Source: Rheinheimera aquimaris
GTDB lineage: Bacteria > Pseudomonadota > Gammaproteobacteria > Enterobacterales > Alteromonadaceae
Length of the DNA: 64,000 bases
Assembly (NCBI RefSeq): GCF_020531985.1
Contig: NZ_JAJAVQ010000007.1
Location: 1-64,000, forward strand
Reading direction: 5' to 3'
The position numbers and the translations under genes are program-made. The notes under the pieces were generated by a model, which was not told the DNA's origin, did not search any database, and was given only the letters and a program-made list of their open reading frames with translations. This document shows positions 1-9,359 of this stretch, one piece after another. Position 1 is the first letter of the stretch. Each line of letters begins with the position of its first letter.

Positions 1-1505
1 GACCATTGAGGATACTTTACCATGCCGTGCAGTTGGGTTAATTGTTGCCTGTTTTCCATATTCAGGTCGGCTTTCCATATTTCCATATAGCCAGACTCAT
101 TACTGACATAAGCCAGTGCATGCTGCTTTTTATTGTAGTGCGGCGCTTCATATCGGGCATCCGCAGCCGTCAGCGGAAACACAGCCCCAGTAACACTCTG
201 ATTTAATGGCAAATAACCCAACTGAGGCATATTGTTGTTGGAATGATAAAACACATCACCATTAGGCAAGATACGACTTGGCCAGGCAAAATCTTCCAGC
301 TCAAGAGGCTGCAATTGCCGATCAGTCACATTCAACAAATAGCCCTGACGTTTGCCATGCCTGAACGTCGAAAACACTAACCGCTCACTATCCGGGTGCC
401 AGCTTAACCCCAAAATATCCTCTTCACCGCTTGTCAGCTTTTGCTCCTGGCCGGTGGCGAGATCGTGCAAATATATTTCTTCAGACAGACGATGAGCACG
501 GCGGGTCAGAGCCAGATAACGGCCATCAGGCGAAAAGGCCATATCTCTTACCCGGTACTGACAATACTGCAGGCATGGTACAGTCTGAGGTTCAGCTTCC
601 GGATTTTGTAAGTCGAGGCGGTACAAACTGGCGCCATCAGGCTGCAAACGGCCACTGAATGCCAAATATCGGCCGTCAGCTGAGATATCCATATACACAG
701 TACTGTGGCGGTTACAGGCTGCTAACCGCTTGCTGGCCAGCGTTACCGTATCCAGCTGCATAATATAGCACTCACCGTAAACCGCTGTTTTGCTGGAATA
801 ATAAATATGCCGGCCATCTTTTGACCACAAAGGCCGGCTTTCATCATCCACACTAAAGGTAAGCTGTCGCGCAGGTGCAGACGTATTCTGCATATCCAGC
901 AAATACAGATTGCTGGCCATTTCGAATTTTCGCCAGCTGAATACCAGATAACGCTCGTCCGGCGACAAGGCCGGGAACATGGCGCGGCCATTACCTTTGG
1001 TCAGTGACACTATATGCGCAGCGGTGTCTTTAGCGGTGACTGCCGTATTGTAATAAGCCACGATAGCCAACAGGGTAACCAGTATTACCCCTGCGGCTGA
1101 CCACAGAACTGTTTTTCGTCGCGCCGTTGCAGCCTTTGTTGCAGGTTCAACCGGAGCAGGTAAAGTTGCATTTTGCTCTGTCAGATACACAGGTGCCACA
1201 GCCAGCCGGTAGCCTTTTTTCCGCACTGTGTTGATTAGTTCTGATTCAGCAAGTTGTTGCAGCGAAGCACGCAATTGCCAGATAGCATTGGTCAGGGCTT
1301 TTTCACCAACATAACTGTTGCCAGCCCACACGACGTCAATCAATTCCTGCCTGCTTACCAGTGCAGGATGTTGTTGTGCCAGATAAGCCAGCACTTCCAT
1401 TGGCTTCTGCTGCACTGACGTCCCGGCTCCTGCCGCTGTGCAAAGGCTCAGCTCAGCGGGATTGACTAGAAGTTCTGCCAGATAAAAAGATCGCTGCGTT
1501 ATCAT
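1..1505 (-). CDS. CadC-like membrane-tethered winged-helix regulator with PD40/TolB-like repeats (3' end cut by window)
   Basis: I translated this frame directly; it runs off the left edge, so about 501 residues are visible. Residues 1-105 form an OmpR/PhoB-type winged-helix DNA-binding domain, ending in the typical TVRKKGYRL wing. A single membrane helix follows at about 132-152. The rest is periplasmic and carries repeated SPDGRYLAL / SPDERYLVF motifs of TolB-like beta-propeller blades. CadC-type proteins with this layout sense something outside the membrane and act on nearby genes. I chose ATG at 1505 because the ATG at 1509 is closed by an early in-frame stop; the RBS is weak. It lies 111 bp downstream of a secreted peptidase and a TonB receptor on the same strand, which are plausible targets. 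The ligand is unknown. Confidence 0.85.
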   Translation of the reverse strand, partial: MITQRSFYLAELLVNPAELSLCTAAGAGTSVQQKPMEVLAYLAQQHPALVSRQELIDVVWAGNSYVGEKALTNAIWQLRASLQQLAESELINTVRKKGYRLAVAPVYLTEQNATLPAPVEPATKAATARRKTVLWSAAGVILVTLLAIVAYYNTAVTAKDTAAHIVSLTKGNGRAMFPALSPDERYLVFSWRKFEMASNLYLLDMQNTSAPARQLTFSVDDESRPLWSKDGRHIYYSSKTAVYGECYIMQLDTVTLASKRLAACNRHSTVYMDISADGRYLAFSGRLQPDGASLYRLDLQNPEAEPQTVPCLQYCQYRVRDMAFSPDGRYLALTRRAHRLSEEIYLHDLATGQEQKLTSGEEDILGLSWHPDSERLVFSTFRHGKRQGYLLNVTDRQLQPLELEDFAWPSRILPNGDVFYHSNNNMPQLGYLPLNQSVTGAVFPLTAADARYEAPHYNKKQHALAYVSNESGYMEIWKADLNMENRQQLTQLHGMVKYPQW

Positions 1506-1539
1506 GCATTACCAATACAGGTGTACCTAAAAGAAGTTT

Positions 1540-1572
1540 CGCCGGCAAATCTTAACACAACCCGCCGGCAAA
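1540..1572. repeat. Pair of 10-bp direct repeats CGCCGGCAAA, 23 bp apart
   Basis: The identical decamer occurs at 1540-1549 and 1563-1572, in the short gap between the S9 peptidase stop and the winged-helix regulator start. Start-to-start spacing of 23 bp is about two helical turns, as expected for two subunits binding one DNA face. It could be an autoregulatory site of the regulator. That is inference; chance cannot be excluded. Confidence 0.4.
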
Positions 1573-1616
1573 AAGCCTTTTTCACTGCCAAACAAGGCCG
1601 CCATATCAACCTCTGC

Positions 1617-3965
1617 TCAGTGTACTGCATGCATAGCGGGTGTCGCTTTAAGGTGGCGGGACAACCATTTTTGCTGCTCCCACAACATATGCAATAACGA
1701 TTCGCGGCTCTGGTAATGATGTCCTTCAAAAGGCAATAACACTAATCTGCTTTGCTTACCCAAGCCCTGTAGTGCATCAAATAAACGCACAGACTGCAGC
1801 GGGAAGGTGCCAGAGTTGGCGTCTGCCTCGCCGTGGATCAGTAACAAAGGGGCGTTGATCTGATCTGCATGCAGAAAAGGGGACATCTTGGTATACAAAG
1901 CAGTATTTTGCCACAAACTGCGCTTTTCGGATTGGAAACCGAAAGGCGTCAATGAACGGTTGTAAGCACCACTGCGGGCTATGCCCGCTGCAAAAAGGTC
2001 GGTATGCGCCAAAAGGTTAGCAACCATGAAAGCGCCATAAGAATGCCCGGCCACTGCAATGTTGCCACGTTCTGCGACGCCCAGGTTTACCAGTACATCT
2101 ACTGCCGCTTCTGCGTTAGCAATAAGCTGAGGTAAAAAGTTGTCGTTTGGCAAAGCGCCTTCAGTGCTGATAATGGGCATAGTCACCTGATCAAAAACAG
2201 CATAGCCCAACGCAACAAAGGGTTGCGCACTGGTGGGCCTGAAATTGGCAAACCGTTGTTCGGGTACAGTACGCTGCTCTGCCAGAGTTACTGATGTATA
2301 TTCCCGGGGATAGGCCCACATTAATACCGGCAATGGGCCATCAGCGGGTTTATACCCGCCAGGCAGATACAGCCGCCCACTTAGCTTAACCCCATCTTTA
2401 CGTTGATATTCAACTAGCTGCTGTTGCACCTGTGCAAGAACCGGCGCCGGATGAGGCCTGGCGGTGAGTTGCTGCACCGCCCCTTGTACAGTTTTTAAAT
2501 ACAACTCTGGCGGCTGAACCGGTGTTTGCCGGGTAAACAGCAATGTTTCGTCAGTCAACAGTGCCAAAGGAGTTTCTTCTGCATCAGCTGCCGATTGCCA
2601 AAGTAATGTTTGTTGCTGTGTTGCCGGCATCATTTTTAGCAACCGGGCCTGCAGCGTTGTATTATCCCGGCTTCGTATATAAAGCTCACCGGACTCACTA
2701 CGTTGCAGTACCTGGCGGAAATAGCGGTTTTTTGCCAGTAAAGGTTCGCCGGGCAACGCATACTGATCTTTTATATGCCGTTGATACCAAAGCTGAGGTG
2801 TGTCAGACAGCCCTGCTGCAAACAACCACGCCCTTTCCTGTTCGGTTTCTTCATCTGTCTCATACAAAATGGCAAGTTTGTTGTCTGACCAAAGCAGCCT
2901 TTTATAACGCCATGCTGTTGTATACAACAAATGTGGCTTCTCTGAAAAAGGCGCCGACCACTGCCAGATCTCATCGTTACTGGCTTTATCATCACTTTTT
3001 GCTATCCAGTACAGAGTAGCTGGTTGATGTGGTTGCCAACTCAGAATACGCGGCCCATTGCGGGTTTTACGGCTCTCATGTAAATCCAGAGAACCCGCAT
3101 CAAATAGTTTGTGTCCACGCAGGTCGTAGATGGCAGCCTGGCGAGGAAAATGAGTATAACGCACACGGAAAGAATATGGACGGCTAAGCTGCTGTGTCAG
3201 GATAAAACGGTTGTCCGGTGACAATGAGAAGGCATACAAAGGCAGCTCAGCAATTGTTTTAATTGCTAGCCGCGTTGACACCCGCACCAGCCGGCTTTGA
3301 ACTAACTGCTCAAAATAAGCAGCATCGTTATCCGATTGCAGCAAGTGCTGAAAAGTGCGCAATTTCGCAGCTTTACCCGTGCTTTCACGCACTACAGGCT
3401 GTATTGATAACGCTTTCTGTAACGGTGTATCTGGCGAAGTAGCAACAGCAGCGACCACTCCTGAGCTGTCGGCCAGCCACTGATACTGAATGCCCAGGAC
3501 AGCATTTAAACGCTGACGCATGCGTTTACGCTTGCCGGTTTGCAAATTCATCAGTTCAATAAAGAGCCCGTGAGGTTCTGCCACAACAACACTAAGCCAC
3601 TGTTCATCCGGTGATAAACGCGGGCTAAATAGCGCTTGTCCGGTATTCGCCGACCATTCATACCGGGTTGCCTGCTGCATGCTTTTTATACTAATACGCT
3701 GATAGCCGCGACCTAACCCAGCACTTAGCTGGGACAAATTGATCTGCAACCCAGCCAGAGCAGCAGTCTGCTGTGACAACATTTGTAACTCAGGATAAGC
3801 AGCGACCTCGGTCTGAAGCAGCCATTTTTCACTGGCCGAAAGCTGCCAGTTGATACTGCTGGCAGCATCAACCAGTTGCGCTAACCGACCATCGGGTTGC
3901 TGATAAGTCAGTGCATGCAGTGACGAGATCCAGCAACTGAATAAAAACAATCCAATACGGAGCAT
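1617..3965 (-). CDS. Secreted S9-family serine peptidase (prolyl-oligopeptidase/glutamyl-endopeptidase-like)
   Basis: The 782-residue protein has a signal peptide (about 1-18), an N-terminal beta-propeller region and a C-terminal alpha/beta-hydrolase domain. The catalytic triad is visible: the nucleophile Ser in GHSYGA (about residue 641), Asp in HGEADANSG (about 713) and His in EGHHYQS (about 749). S9 peptidases of this kind cleave short peptides; the HSYGAFM and GEADANSGTF surroundings resemble the glutamyl-endopeptidase-like branch more than classical DPP-IV. An AAGGAAA ribosome site sits just before the ATG. The gene follows the TonB receptor on the same strand after a hairpin terminator, so a periplasmic or surface peptide-degrading role beside an uptake receptor is likely. 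Exact specificity cannot be read from sequence. Confidence 0.9.
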   Translation of the reverse strand: MLRIGLFLFSCWISSLHALTYQQPDGRLAQLVDAASSINWQLSASEKWLLQTEVAAYPELQMLSQQTAALAGLQINLSQLSAGLGRGYQRISIKSMQQATRYEWSANTGQALFSPRLSPDEQWLSVVVAEPHGLFIELMNLQTGKRKRMRQRLNAVLGIQYQWLADSSGVVAAVATSPDTPLQKALSIQPVVRESTGKAAKLRTFQHLLQSDNDAAYFEQLVQSRLVRVSTRLAIKTIAELPLYAFSLSPDNRFILTQQLSRPYSFRVRYTHFPRQAAIYDLRGHKLFDAGSLDLHESRKTRNGPRILSWQPHQPATLYWIAKSDDKASNDEIWQWSAPFSEKPHLLYTTAWRYKRLLWSDNKLAILYETDEETEQERAWLFAAGLSDTPQLWYQRHIKDQYALPGEPLLAKNRYFRQVLQRSESGELYIRSRDNTTLQARLLKMMPATQQQTLLWQSAADAEETPLALLTDETLLFTRQTPVQPPELYLKTVQGAVQQLTARPHPAPVLAQVQQQLVEYQRKDGVKLSGRLYLPGGYKPADGPLPVLMWAYPREYTSVTLAEQRTVPEQRFANFRPTSAQPFVALGYAVFDQVTMPIISTEGALPNDNFLPQLIANAEAAVDVLVNLGVAERGNIAVAGHSYGAFMVANLLAHTDLFAAGIARSGAYNRSLTPFGFQSEKRSLWQNTALYTKMSPFLHADQINAPLLLIHGEADANSGTFPLQSVRLFDALQGLGKQSRLVLLPFEGHHYQSRESLLHMLWEQQKWLSRHLKATPAMHAVH

Positions 3966-3988
3966 GGCGTTTCCTTTGCAATAACAAA

Positions 3989-4006
3989 AGCCCCGTTATC
4001 GGGGCT
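3989..4006 (-). terminator. Intrinsic terminator after the TonB receptor gene
   Basis: A perfect 7-bp inverted repeat (AGCCCCG / CGGGGCT) with a 4-nt loop lies 24 bp past the receptor stop. Read on the minus strand it is followed by TTTTG. It lies before the S9 peptidase start, so the peptidase may be made from partial read-through or from its own promoter. Confidence 0.75.
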
Positions 4007-4029
4007 ATATCAACTAAGCTACCGCTTTA

Positions 4030-6798
4030 TCAGAAACGTAACTCGTAACTGGCGTAGAAAGTGCGGCCTAAAATGTTATATCCACTGCTGGTTGGATAGT
4101 ATGGATGCTCGTTGCGCTCAGGATGGCCTGGCACATAGACAGGAGGTTTCTCATCAGCCAGATTATTAATACCCAGTGTCAGCTTATTGCTGCTGTTAAA
4201 GCGGTAACTGGTGTTAAAGTTAATCCGCTTAAACGGCGCCAGCTTACTGTGGACATAGTTTTTATATTCTTCACCATCCGCGTCAATCAGTTGCCACTGA
4301 TCGCGGCCTTCGCCGGTTCCCAGGTAATACCAGGCCAGGTTCATGCTCAGGTCGCCATAATTCCAGCGTGCAGATAAGTTCCCTTTCCACTTTGGCAGAT
4401 AATCATCTTTAGTCTCTTCAACTACCTCACCACCAGCAAACGCCTGATATTCTTTTTCCAGCGTATAAGATGCTGCAGCAGTGAATTTCAGACTACCCAG
4501 CGTGTCCAGATCCAGGCTGTAGCTTACTTCACCATCAATACCGCGTGACGCTTCATAGGCGCTATTGATAATGCCGCGTCTTACACACAGTAAGTCTTTA
4601 TACGCCTGCCCTGATGGCTGCTGCATGATATAACCCAGCGTATCCAGTTCATTACAATTTGCGGCAACGCCTGTCATATCGTACGCCGGATTGTCCAGAA
4701 TACGGTCTACGCTTTCTGTATACACCGCGCCGCGCAGCTCAATGTTCCAAAAATCCAGACTGGCGCTAATGTTATCCGTCAGTTCTGCCACAGCGCCAAG
4801 GTTCCAGAACTTGCCTTTCTCCTCTGTCAGGGCAAGGTTACCGGCACTGATAGATTCGTAGCTGTCATCCAAACCAATCGGGTGGTTAATGTCTACACGA
4901 CGGCTGGTTTCACCAAAAGAACGGCTGACACCGGCATACATGCGGTGTAAATCTGGCGCCCGGAAACTGCGTCCCAGATTGGCACGTAGCAACCAACTCT
5001 CGTTAGGTCGGTAAACTAAGCCAGCCTGCGGCGTAAAAGCACCGCCTACGTTAGATTTATCATCATATTTGTCATAGCGCAGTGCAACGCTGGCATCTAA
5101 CCCACCCCAGTCTGAACCACGGTCAAGCACTGGAATAGCAAGTTCACCCGCTGCGGCATAGCGCTTACGCGAGCCGCGGCCTTGTGTGCCGCCCTGACCA
5201 ATCAAATTACCACTTAACGTATCGGCATCTTTGATATCTGAATACCAGTCACGCGCCCATTCAGCAGATGCGGCAAACTGCACCGGGCCGGCAGGCAGGT
5301 CAATCAGATCACCGGTTAATACGGCTGAAAACTGATTCATGCCTGAATCAGCATCAGTCAGGGTTTCGGCATACAGATACTGCACCTGTTCTGGCGTCAT
5401 TTTGTCCAGCGGGTACCATTTTTCCGGATTAGCTGAATCGGCAGGATCAAAGCTGATCACATCCAGCAGACGATCGGCACGCATCTGATTGCGGCCGATG
5501 CGGTTGAAAGAGCTTTTACCATAAGCCCAGTTCAGTTCCAGCTCGTATTCACCTACGCTACCATTTACACCGATTGAGCCATTGAAGTTTTTCTCTTTAC
5601 CGGTGTAATCACGAATTTGGCCATAGTCATCTAAGCGCCGGTACACACGGAATTCCCGGCTATTGGCAAATTCTGCGGCATCGTAGCTGTAAGTGCCCGG
5701 GTTATCTGCATCCATATAGATATACGGGCTGATACTTTTCTGACCATTGCCCCGCTTGGTTGTTTTATCACTGCCTTGCAGTAATACGCTGTATTGCCAG
5801 TTATCAGTCAGGTCACCGTGTTGGCTTAATACCAGGTTAAATTCTTCTTTACCTGTGTGCAGGCCATCGTCCGAGACAGAGTCAAAGCGGCATTTATAAC
5901 GACTTTCAGCGTCATTCCAGATACCGCGCTCACCAAACAGTTCAGCACATTGCTGTTGGTTGGCCATAATGTAAGATGCAGAAGAGCCCGACACGCCGAT
6001 ATTATGGAATGTCTTATCATAGTCACGCAGATAAGCTGAAGTAGAGCTGTAGGTATCGGTGCCATCAGGCCCACCAACACGTGTCATTTCACGCTGACCT
6101 GCCCGTAATATTTCATCGTTTGCATACTCAACCACCAGCACAGTCTGGCCGAGTTTGGTTTCAAAGCCGCCAGTGTATGTAGCCCGCTGCCGGTCTGCAC
6201 CGCCATGCTGAGGGTTCTCATACCGTACGTCGAGCGAAGACCCGTCATAAGACTTCTTCAGAATAATGTTTACTACACCACCAACCGCGTCCGAACCGTA
6301 AATAGCTGAAGCGCCTCCGGTCAGAATTTCTACCCGTTCTACTGCGCTGGTAGGAAAGGTTGAAGTGTTAACAAAGTTCGTGGTGCCACCCGTTGCTGCA
6401 GGGTATTGCGGCACCCGCTTACCGTTGACCAGCACCAGAGTGCGGTTTGCGCCCATACCACGTAAGTTGATCGTACTGGCTCCCTGAGTCCAGCTACTTT
6501 CATTGCCTTCAACAGTACGTCCGGCATTGGCTACCGACGCCTGCAGTATCTCTTCAACACTGGTAAAGCCGCTTTTTTCAATCTCTTCTGCAGAAATAAC
6601 AGTAACAGGAGCAACACCCTCCATATCCGTGCGCTTGATGCGGGAACCCGTTACTTCAATACGTTCAACTTTACCGGTTTCGTTTGACTCTGCTGTATTA
6701 TCCTGCGCGTAACTGGCTCCGGTGAAAACCACACCGCTAAACATGCCTGTCAGCATTACAGTTTTGACGGCCTGCGCCACTGCTGATTTCTTATTCAT
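4030..6798 (-). CDS. TonB-dependent outer-membrane receptor
   Basis: The 922-residue protein has a signal peptide (about 1-31, ending ASYAQ), a TonB-box-like VERIEVTGSRIKR stretch, a plug domain with a characteristic GASAIYGSDAVGGVVNIILK motif, and a long beta-barrel. It ends in YASYELRF, with the terminal Phe typical of outer-membrane proteins. It imports a substrate across the outer membrane using TonB-ExbBD energy. The plug and size match receptors of marine gammaproteobacteria often found near peptidases or carbohydrate enzymes, rather than a clear siderophore receptor. The adjacent S9 peptidase suggests a peptide or amino-acid-derived substrate, but this is inference. A terminator follows the stop. 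Confidence 0.93.
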   Translation of the reverse strand: MNKKSAVAQAVKTVMLTGMFSGVVFTGASYAQDNTAESNETGKVERIEVTGSRIKRTDMEGVAPVTVISAEEIEKSGFTSVEEILQASVANAGRTVEGNESSWTQGASTINLRGMGANRTLVLVNGKRVPQYPAATGGTTNFVNTSTFPTSAVERVEILTGGASAIYGSDAVGGVVNIILKKSYDGSSLDVRYENPQHGGADRQRATYTGGFETKLGQTVLVVEYANDEILRAGQREMTRVGGPDGTDTYSSTSAYLRDYDKTFHNIGVSGSSASYIMANQQQCAELFGERGIWNDAESRYKCRFDSVSDDGLHTGKEEFNLVLSQHGDLTDNWQYSVLLQGSDKTTKRGNGQKSISPYIYMDADNPGTYSYDAAEFANSREFRVYRRLDDYGQIRDYTGKEKNFNGSIGVNGSVGEYELELNWAYGKSSFNRIGRNQMRADRLLDVISFDPADSANPEKWYPLDKMTPEQVQYLYAETLTDADSGMNQFSAVLTGDLIDLPAGPVQFAASAEWARDWYSDIKDADTLSGNLIGQGGTQGRGSRKRYAAAGELAIPVLDRGSDWGGLDASVALRYDKYDDKSNVGGAFTPQAGLVYRPNESWLLRANLGRSFRAPDLHRMYAGVSRSFGETSRRVDINHPIGLDDSYESISAGNLALTEEKGKFWNLGAVAELTDNISASLDFWNIELRGAVYTESVDRILDNPAYDMTGVAANCNELDTLGYIMQQPSGQAYKDLLCVRRGIINSAYEASRGIDGEVSYSLDLDTLGSLKFTAAASYTLEKEYQAFAGGEVVEETKDDYLPKWKGNLSARWNYGDLSMNLAWYYLGTGEGRDQWQLIDADGEEYKNYVHSKLAPFKRINFNTSYRFNSSNKLTLGINNLADEKPPVYVPGHPERNEHPYYPTSSGYNILGRTFYASYELRF

Positions 6799-7056
6799 TT
6801 TATTGTTCCCAAGTTTTATCCGTGTTTTTTATTTACTCTGGCGTTTCTGATCTGCAACCAGGCAGCAAAACCGGTATGGGCGGAAATACCTCCGGCTTAC
6901 TGCTTGCAGGTTTATCGCTGTGTTAGATGTCATTGCAATGGCAGGTAACTCCTTTCTTAACCAGTTCAAACTCTATTTAATATCTATCTTTTATAAATCA
7001 ATAACATAAAAAACAACCAGCTGAAGACCAGCGCTAAATATGTGGTAACAGAAGGG

Positions 7057-8223
7057 TTAATTTGCAGGATTTGCAGTATTCGGCAAGGAACGCATGGGTA
7101 ACTTTTCGCCGCTTATAGTGCCGCGAGTAAGTTTGCCATGTTGCCAAAACATCATCTCGCCAGTTTTACCACGCTTAATATTGCTGTCGATAGAGATGAC
7201 CCTGCCGGCAAAGTGTGAGTAAACGCCATCCATGGAGGTGTGGCCTACGACAATACGGTTGACATTAAGAGTGGTAAGTAACTGCGACAAAAGAGGTTCT
7301 GTAATAGCCTGTTCCGGCCGGAAATAGCCGCGATACCACAACGGCCCTAAAGATCCATACAGAAAATTCAAAACCGGAACTTCCTTTAACTTGTCACGGG
7401 GTATGCCCAGCGACAAACGAAACTGTTCATTGACCTCAGCCATAGACATTCCCAGGGCTAGATAATCCGGATGCAATCCTCCATGTACAAACAGCATGTC
7501 ATTAATCTGCGCCAGTACAGGCTTATTACGTAACCACTGCCCCAGCACTGAGTTCTCGCTGAATAAGCTGCTGTAGCCAACGCCAAATTTCTCTGCGACT
7601 AGCTGGTACTTTTTGTTTATGTAGCGCAGGTCATTGTACAGCACCATAGTTTCATGATTACCCAGCAATAAATGCACCTTACCGCCCGCCGCTTCAGCCT
7701 GTTGCTCGAGTTGATAAAGCCACCAGAGTATTTCGGTAACTTTATCCCCCCGATCCATGACATCACCAATAACAACCAGGTGCCCCTGCCCAAACGACCA
7801 GTTTGCGTCGGCATTTACCACTGCGTGCGCACTCAGGAGTTTTTTCATCAGGTCATACTGACCATGAATATCACTGATCACTGCAACAGTATCAGTCTGG
7901 TAGCGTAACAGTGGTTCAAGTGTTTGATTATGATGAAGAGTGATCTCACGTGGATATGCGCAAACCGGCGCAATAGCCTCCGTGATTGGTTGAGTCTTTT
8001 CTACCACCCCTGTTTCACATAGCCATTTAATCTGTAGTTGCTGTTCACTATCACTGAAAAAAGCATAAGGACCGTCTTCAACAGACGGTTGAACACCCAC
8101 AGATGTAACGGTGTTAACAGCAGGATCAGACAAAACAGTTTCAGTTTTTGTGTTTGCTAAACTTTCAGTACCACTAGCCAGTGCTGCAAAAATTAATATC
8201 AAGCTCAATAGCCATCGCGCCAT
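7057..8223 (-). CDS. Exported calcineurin-like metallophosphatase (Shewanella-like PPP family)
   Basis: The 388-residue protein has an N-terminal signal peptide (about 1-23). The binuclear-metal phosphatase motifs appear in order: SDIHGQYD, GDVMDRGD, LLGNHETM, FVHGGLHPD and VVGHT. These are the signature blocks of PPP-type phosphoesterases; the combination with a signal peptide resembles the Shewanella-like phosphatases, one of which is known as a cold-active protein-tyrosine phosphatase. Location is probably periplasmic. The substrate cannot be inferred. A good AGGAAGAG ribosome site precedes the ATG. It stands alone, with 258 bp to the TonB receptor start downstream and 214 bp to the gene upstream. 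Confidence 0.88.
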   Translation of the reverse strand: MARWLLSLILIFAALASGTESLANTKTETVLSDPAVNTVTSVGVQPSVEDGPYAFFSDSEQQLQIKWLCETGVVEKTQPITEAIAPVCAYPREITLHHNQTLEPLLRYQTDTVAVISDIHGQYDLMKKLLSAHAVVNADANWSFGQGHLVVIGDVMDRGDKVTEILWWLYQLEQQAEAAGGKVHLLLGNHETMVLYNDLRYINKKYQLVAEKFGVGYSSLFSENSVLGQWLRNKPVLAQINDMLFVHGGLHPDYLALGMSMAEVNEQFRLSLGIPRDKLKEVPVLNFLYGSLGPLWYRGYFRPEQAITEPLLSQLLTTLNVNRIVVGHTSMDGVYSHFAGRVISIDSNIKRGKTGEMMFWQHGKLTRGTISGEKLPMRSLPNTANPAN

Positions 8224-8437
8224 AATCTCTTCCTGTATTTATTCAGATAAATCAGTTACTGCATGACTGGTTGCGTCAGACAGTTTGCTGCTCAGCATGA
8301 AGTAAGACAGAAAGTGGAACAATCAGACACTGGCGATACCAGCACTATTTGAGGCCGTTTTAGTATCTATTATTAATCTATTTATTATAATTCAGTAGGT
8401 TATGGAGAAATGCGTAACATTGAAGCCTGTGGTTCAC

Positions 8438-9355
8438 TCAGGCCTGCTGTAAGTACTGTTTGATATTAGGTTCTGTTGCTTGCTGATAAAACCCGGCTAT
8501 GACGTTACGACGCAATTGCATCTGGGCAGAGCTGGCCAAAGTGTCGCGCTGTGGATAAACAATAGCAGTACTGCCTTCTGTATCTGACACACTGTAACTA
8601 ATTTCAGTTTGTGTCACCTGCTCTGCAAAACTACCGCCTTGCTCTGCCCGCTCAGGATTTTTGCTTTGCGTAACAGCAGAGTTTTGCTCAACCAGCTCGG
8701 CTTGCGCCTGTATTTGTGTCTGGGCGGCTTCGGCAGCTATACGGCGGTCAGCAGCAGAGGGTTCCGCCGGCGCCAGCGCAGCAGAGCGAACCTGCTGCAT
8801 CTTTTGCACTGTTGCCTGAGGATCACCCGCCACCGGCGAAACATCTATTGGCACTTCACCGCCAACAGCATATTGCTTGCCATCCGGGCCCTGCTCATAA
8901 GAGTAACTTGGCGAACCGGCATACCTGCCACCTGCTGCTGCATGCGCCTGCTCGTGTTGTCTTACTTCCTGATCCCGGCTTTTCAATTCCTGGATCTGCT
9001 TTTGTTCCTGCTGCTCTGCCTGTTTTTGCTGCGCCGAAGTCTGCTGTTCGGCATTCTGCTGCGAGGGTTGCTCACCACTGCCAGCTTCGCTTTCCTGCCC
9101 CGGCTCGCGCTCACTCTGCCCTTCAATCGCTTGCTGGGTTTCAGTTTCCTTGCCCCGCGCATCATACAGGTTTACTGTCGATGAGCTGCCAGCTGCACGT
9201 GCTTTTTCGTCAGAAACCAGTGGCTTTTCAGCGCCTGATTTTTCCGCTTCTTTGACCGGTTCAAATAAATCCCGACGCACAGCATCACGCCGCGCCATTT
9301 CCGTTGGTGGATTGGCGGTGTTAATACTGACATTAGGATAATTTGAAACCAACAT
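8438..9355 (-). CDS. SprA-related putative metalloprotease-like protein (HEQAHA motif)
   Basis: The 305-residue protein has a low-complexity, Gln/Glu-rich first half. A conserved core follows: RDQEVRQHEQAHAAAGG, then YEQGPDGKQYAVGGEVPID and a Pro/Ala segment. This matches what I know of the SprA-related family (also described as putative metalloprotease, CJM1_0395 type). HEQAH resembles a zinc HExxH motif, but activity is not established to my knowledge. It has no signal peptide. It starts 4 nt after the stop of a small flagellar-hook-like gene, so the two are almost certainly one operon. The family is often seen in flagellated proteobacteria. Function is unknown. Confidence 0.8.
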   Translation of the reverse strand: MLVSNYPNVSINTANPPTEMARRDAVRRDLFEPVKEAEKSGAEKPLVSDEKARAAGSSSTVNLYDARGKETETQQAIEGQSEREPGQESEAGSGEQPSQQNAEQQTSAQQKQAEQQEQKQIQELKSRDQEVRQHEQAHAAAGGRYAGSPSYSYEQGPDGKQYAVGGEVPIDVSPVAGDPQATVQKMQQVRSAALAPAEPSAADRRIAAEAAQTQIQAQAELVEQNSAVTQSKNPERAEQGGSFAEQVTQTEISYSVSDTEGSTAIVYPQRDTLASSAQMQLRRNVIAGFYQQATEPNIKQYLQQA

Positions 9356-9359
9356 GATT

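Noticed and set aside
2543-3019. 158-codon plus-strand frame inside the S9 peptidase gene
   Set aside because: It lies wholly within a well-supported gene and shows no domain, signal or ribosome site.
6931-6940. CATTGCAATG palindrome upstream of the TonB receptor as an operator
   Set aside because: A 10-bp palindrome is too short to stand out, and no second copy or known motif is nearby.
8609-9255. Two long plus-strand frames (191 and 179 codons) opposite the SprA-like gene
   Set aside because: They mirror the Gln/Glu/Ala-rich coding bias of the minus-strand gene, have no ribosome site and encode Leu/Arg- or Pro/His-rich junk.
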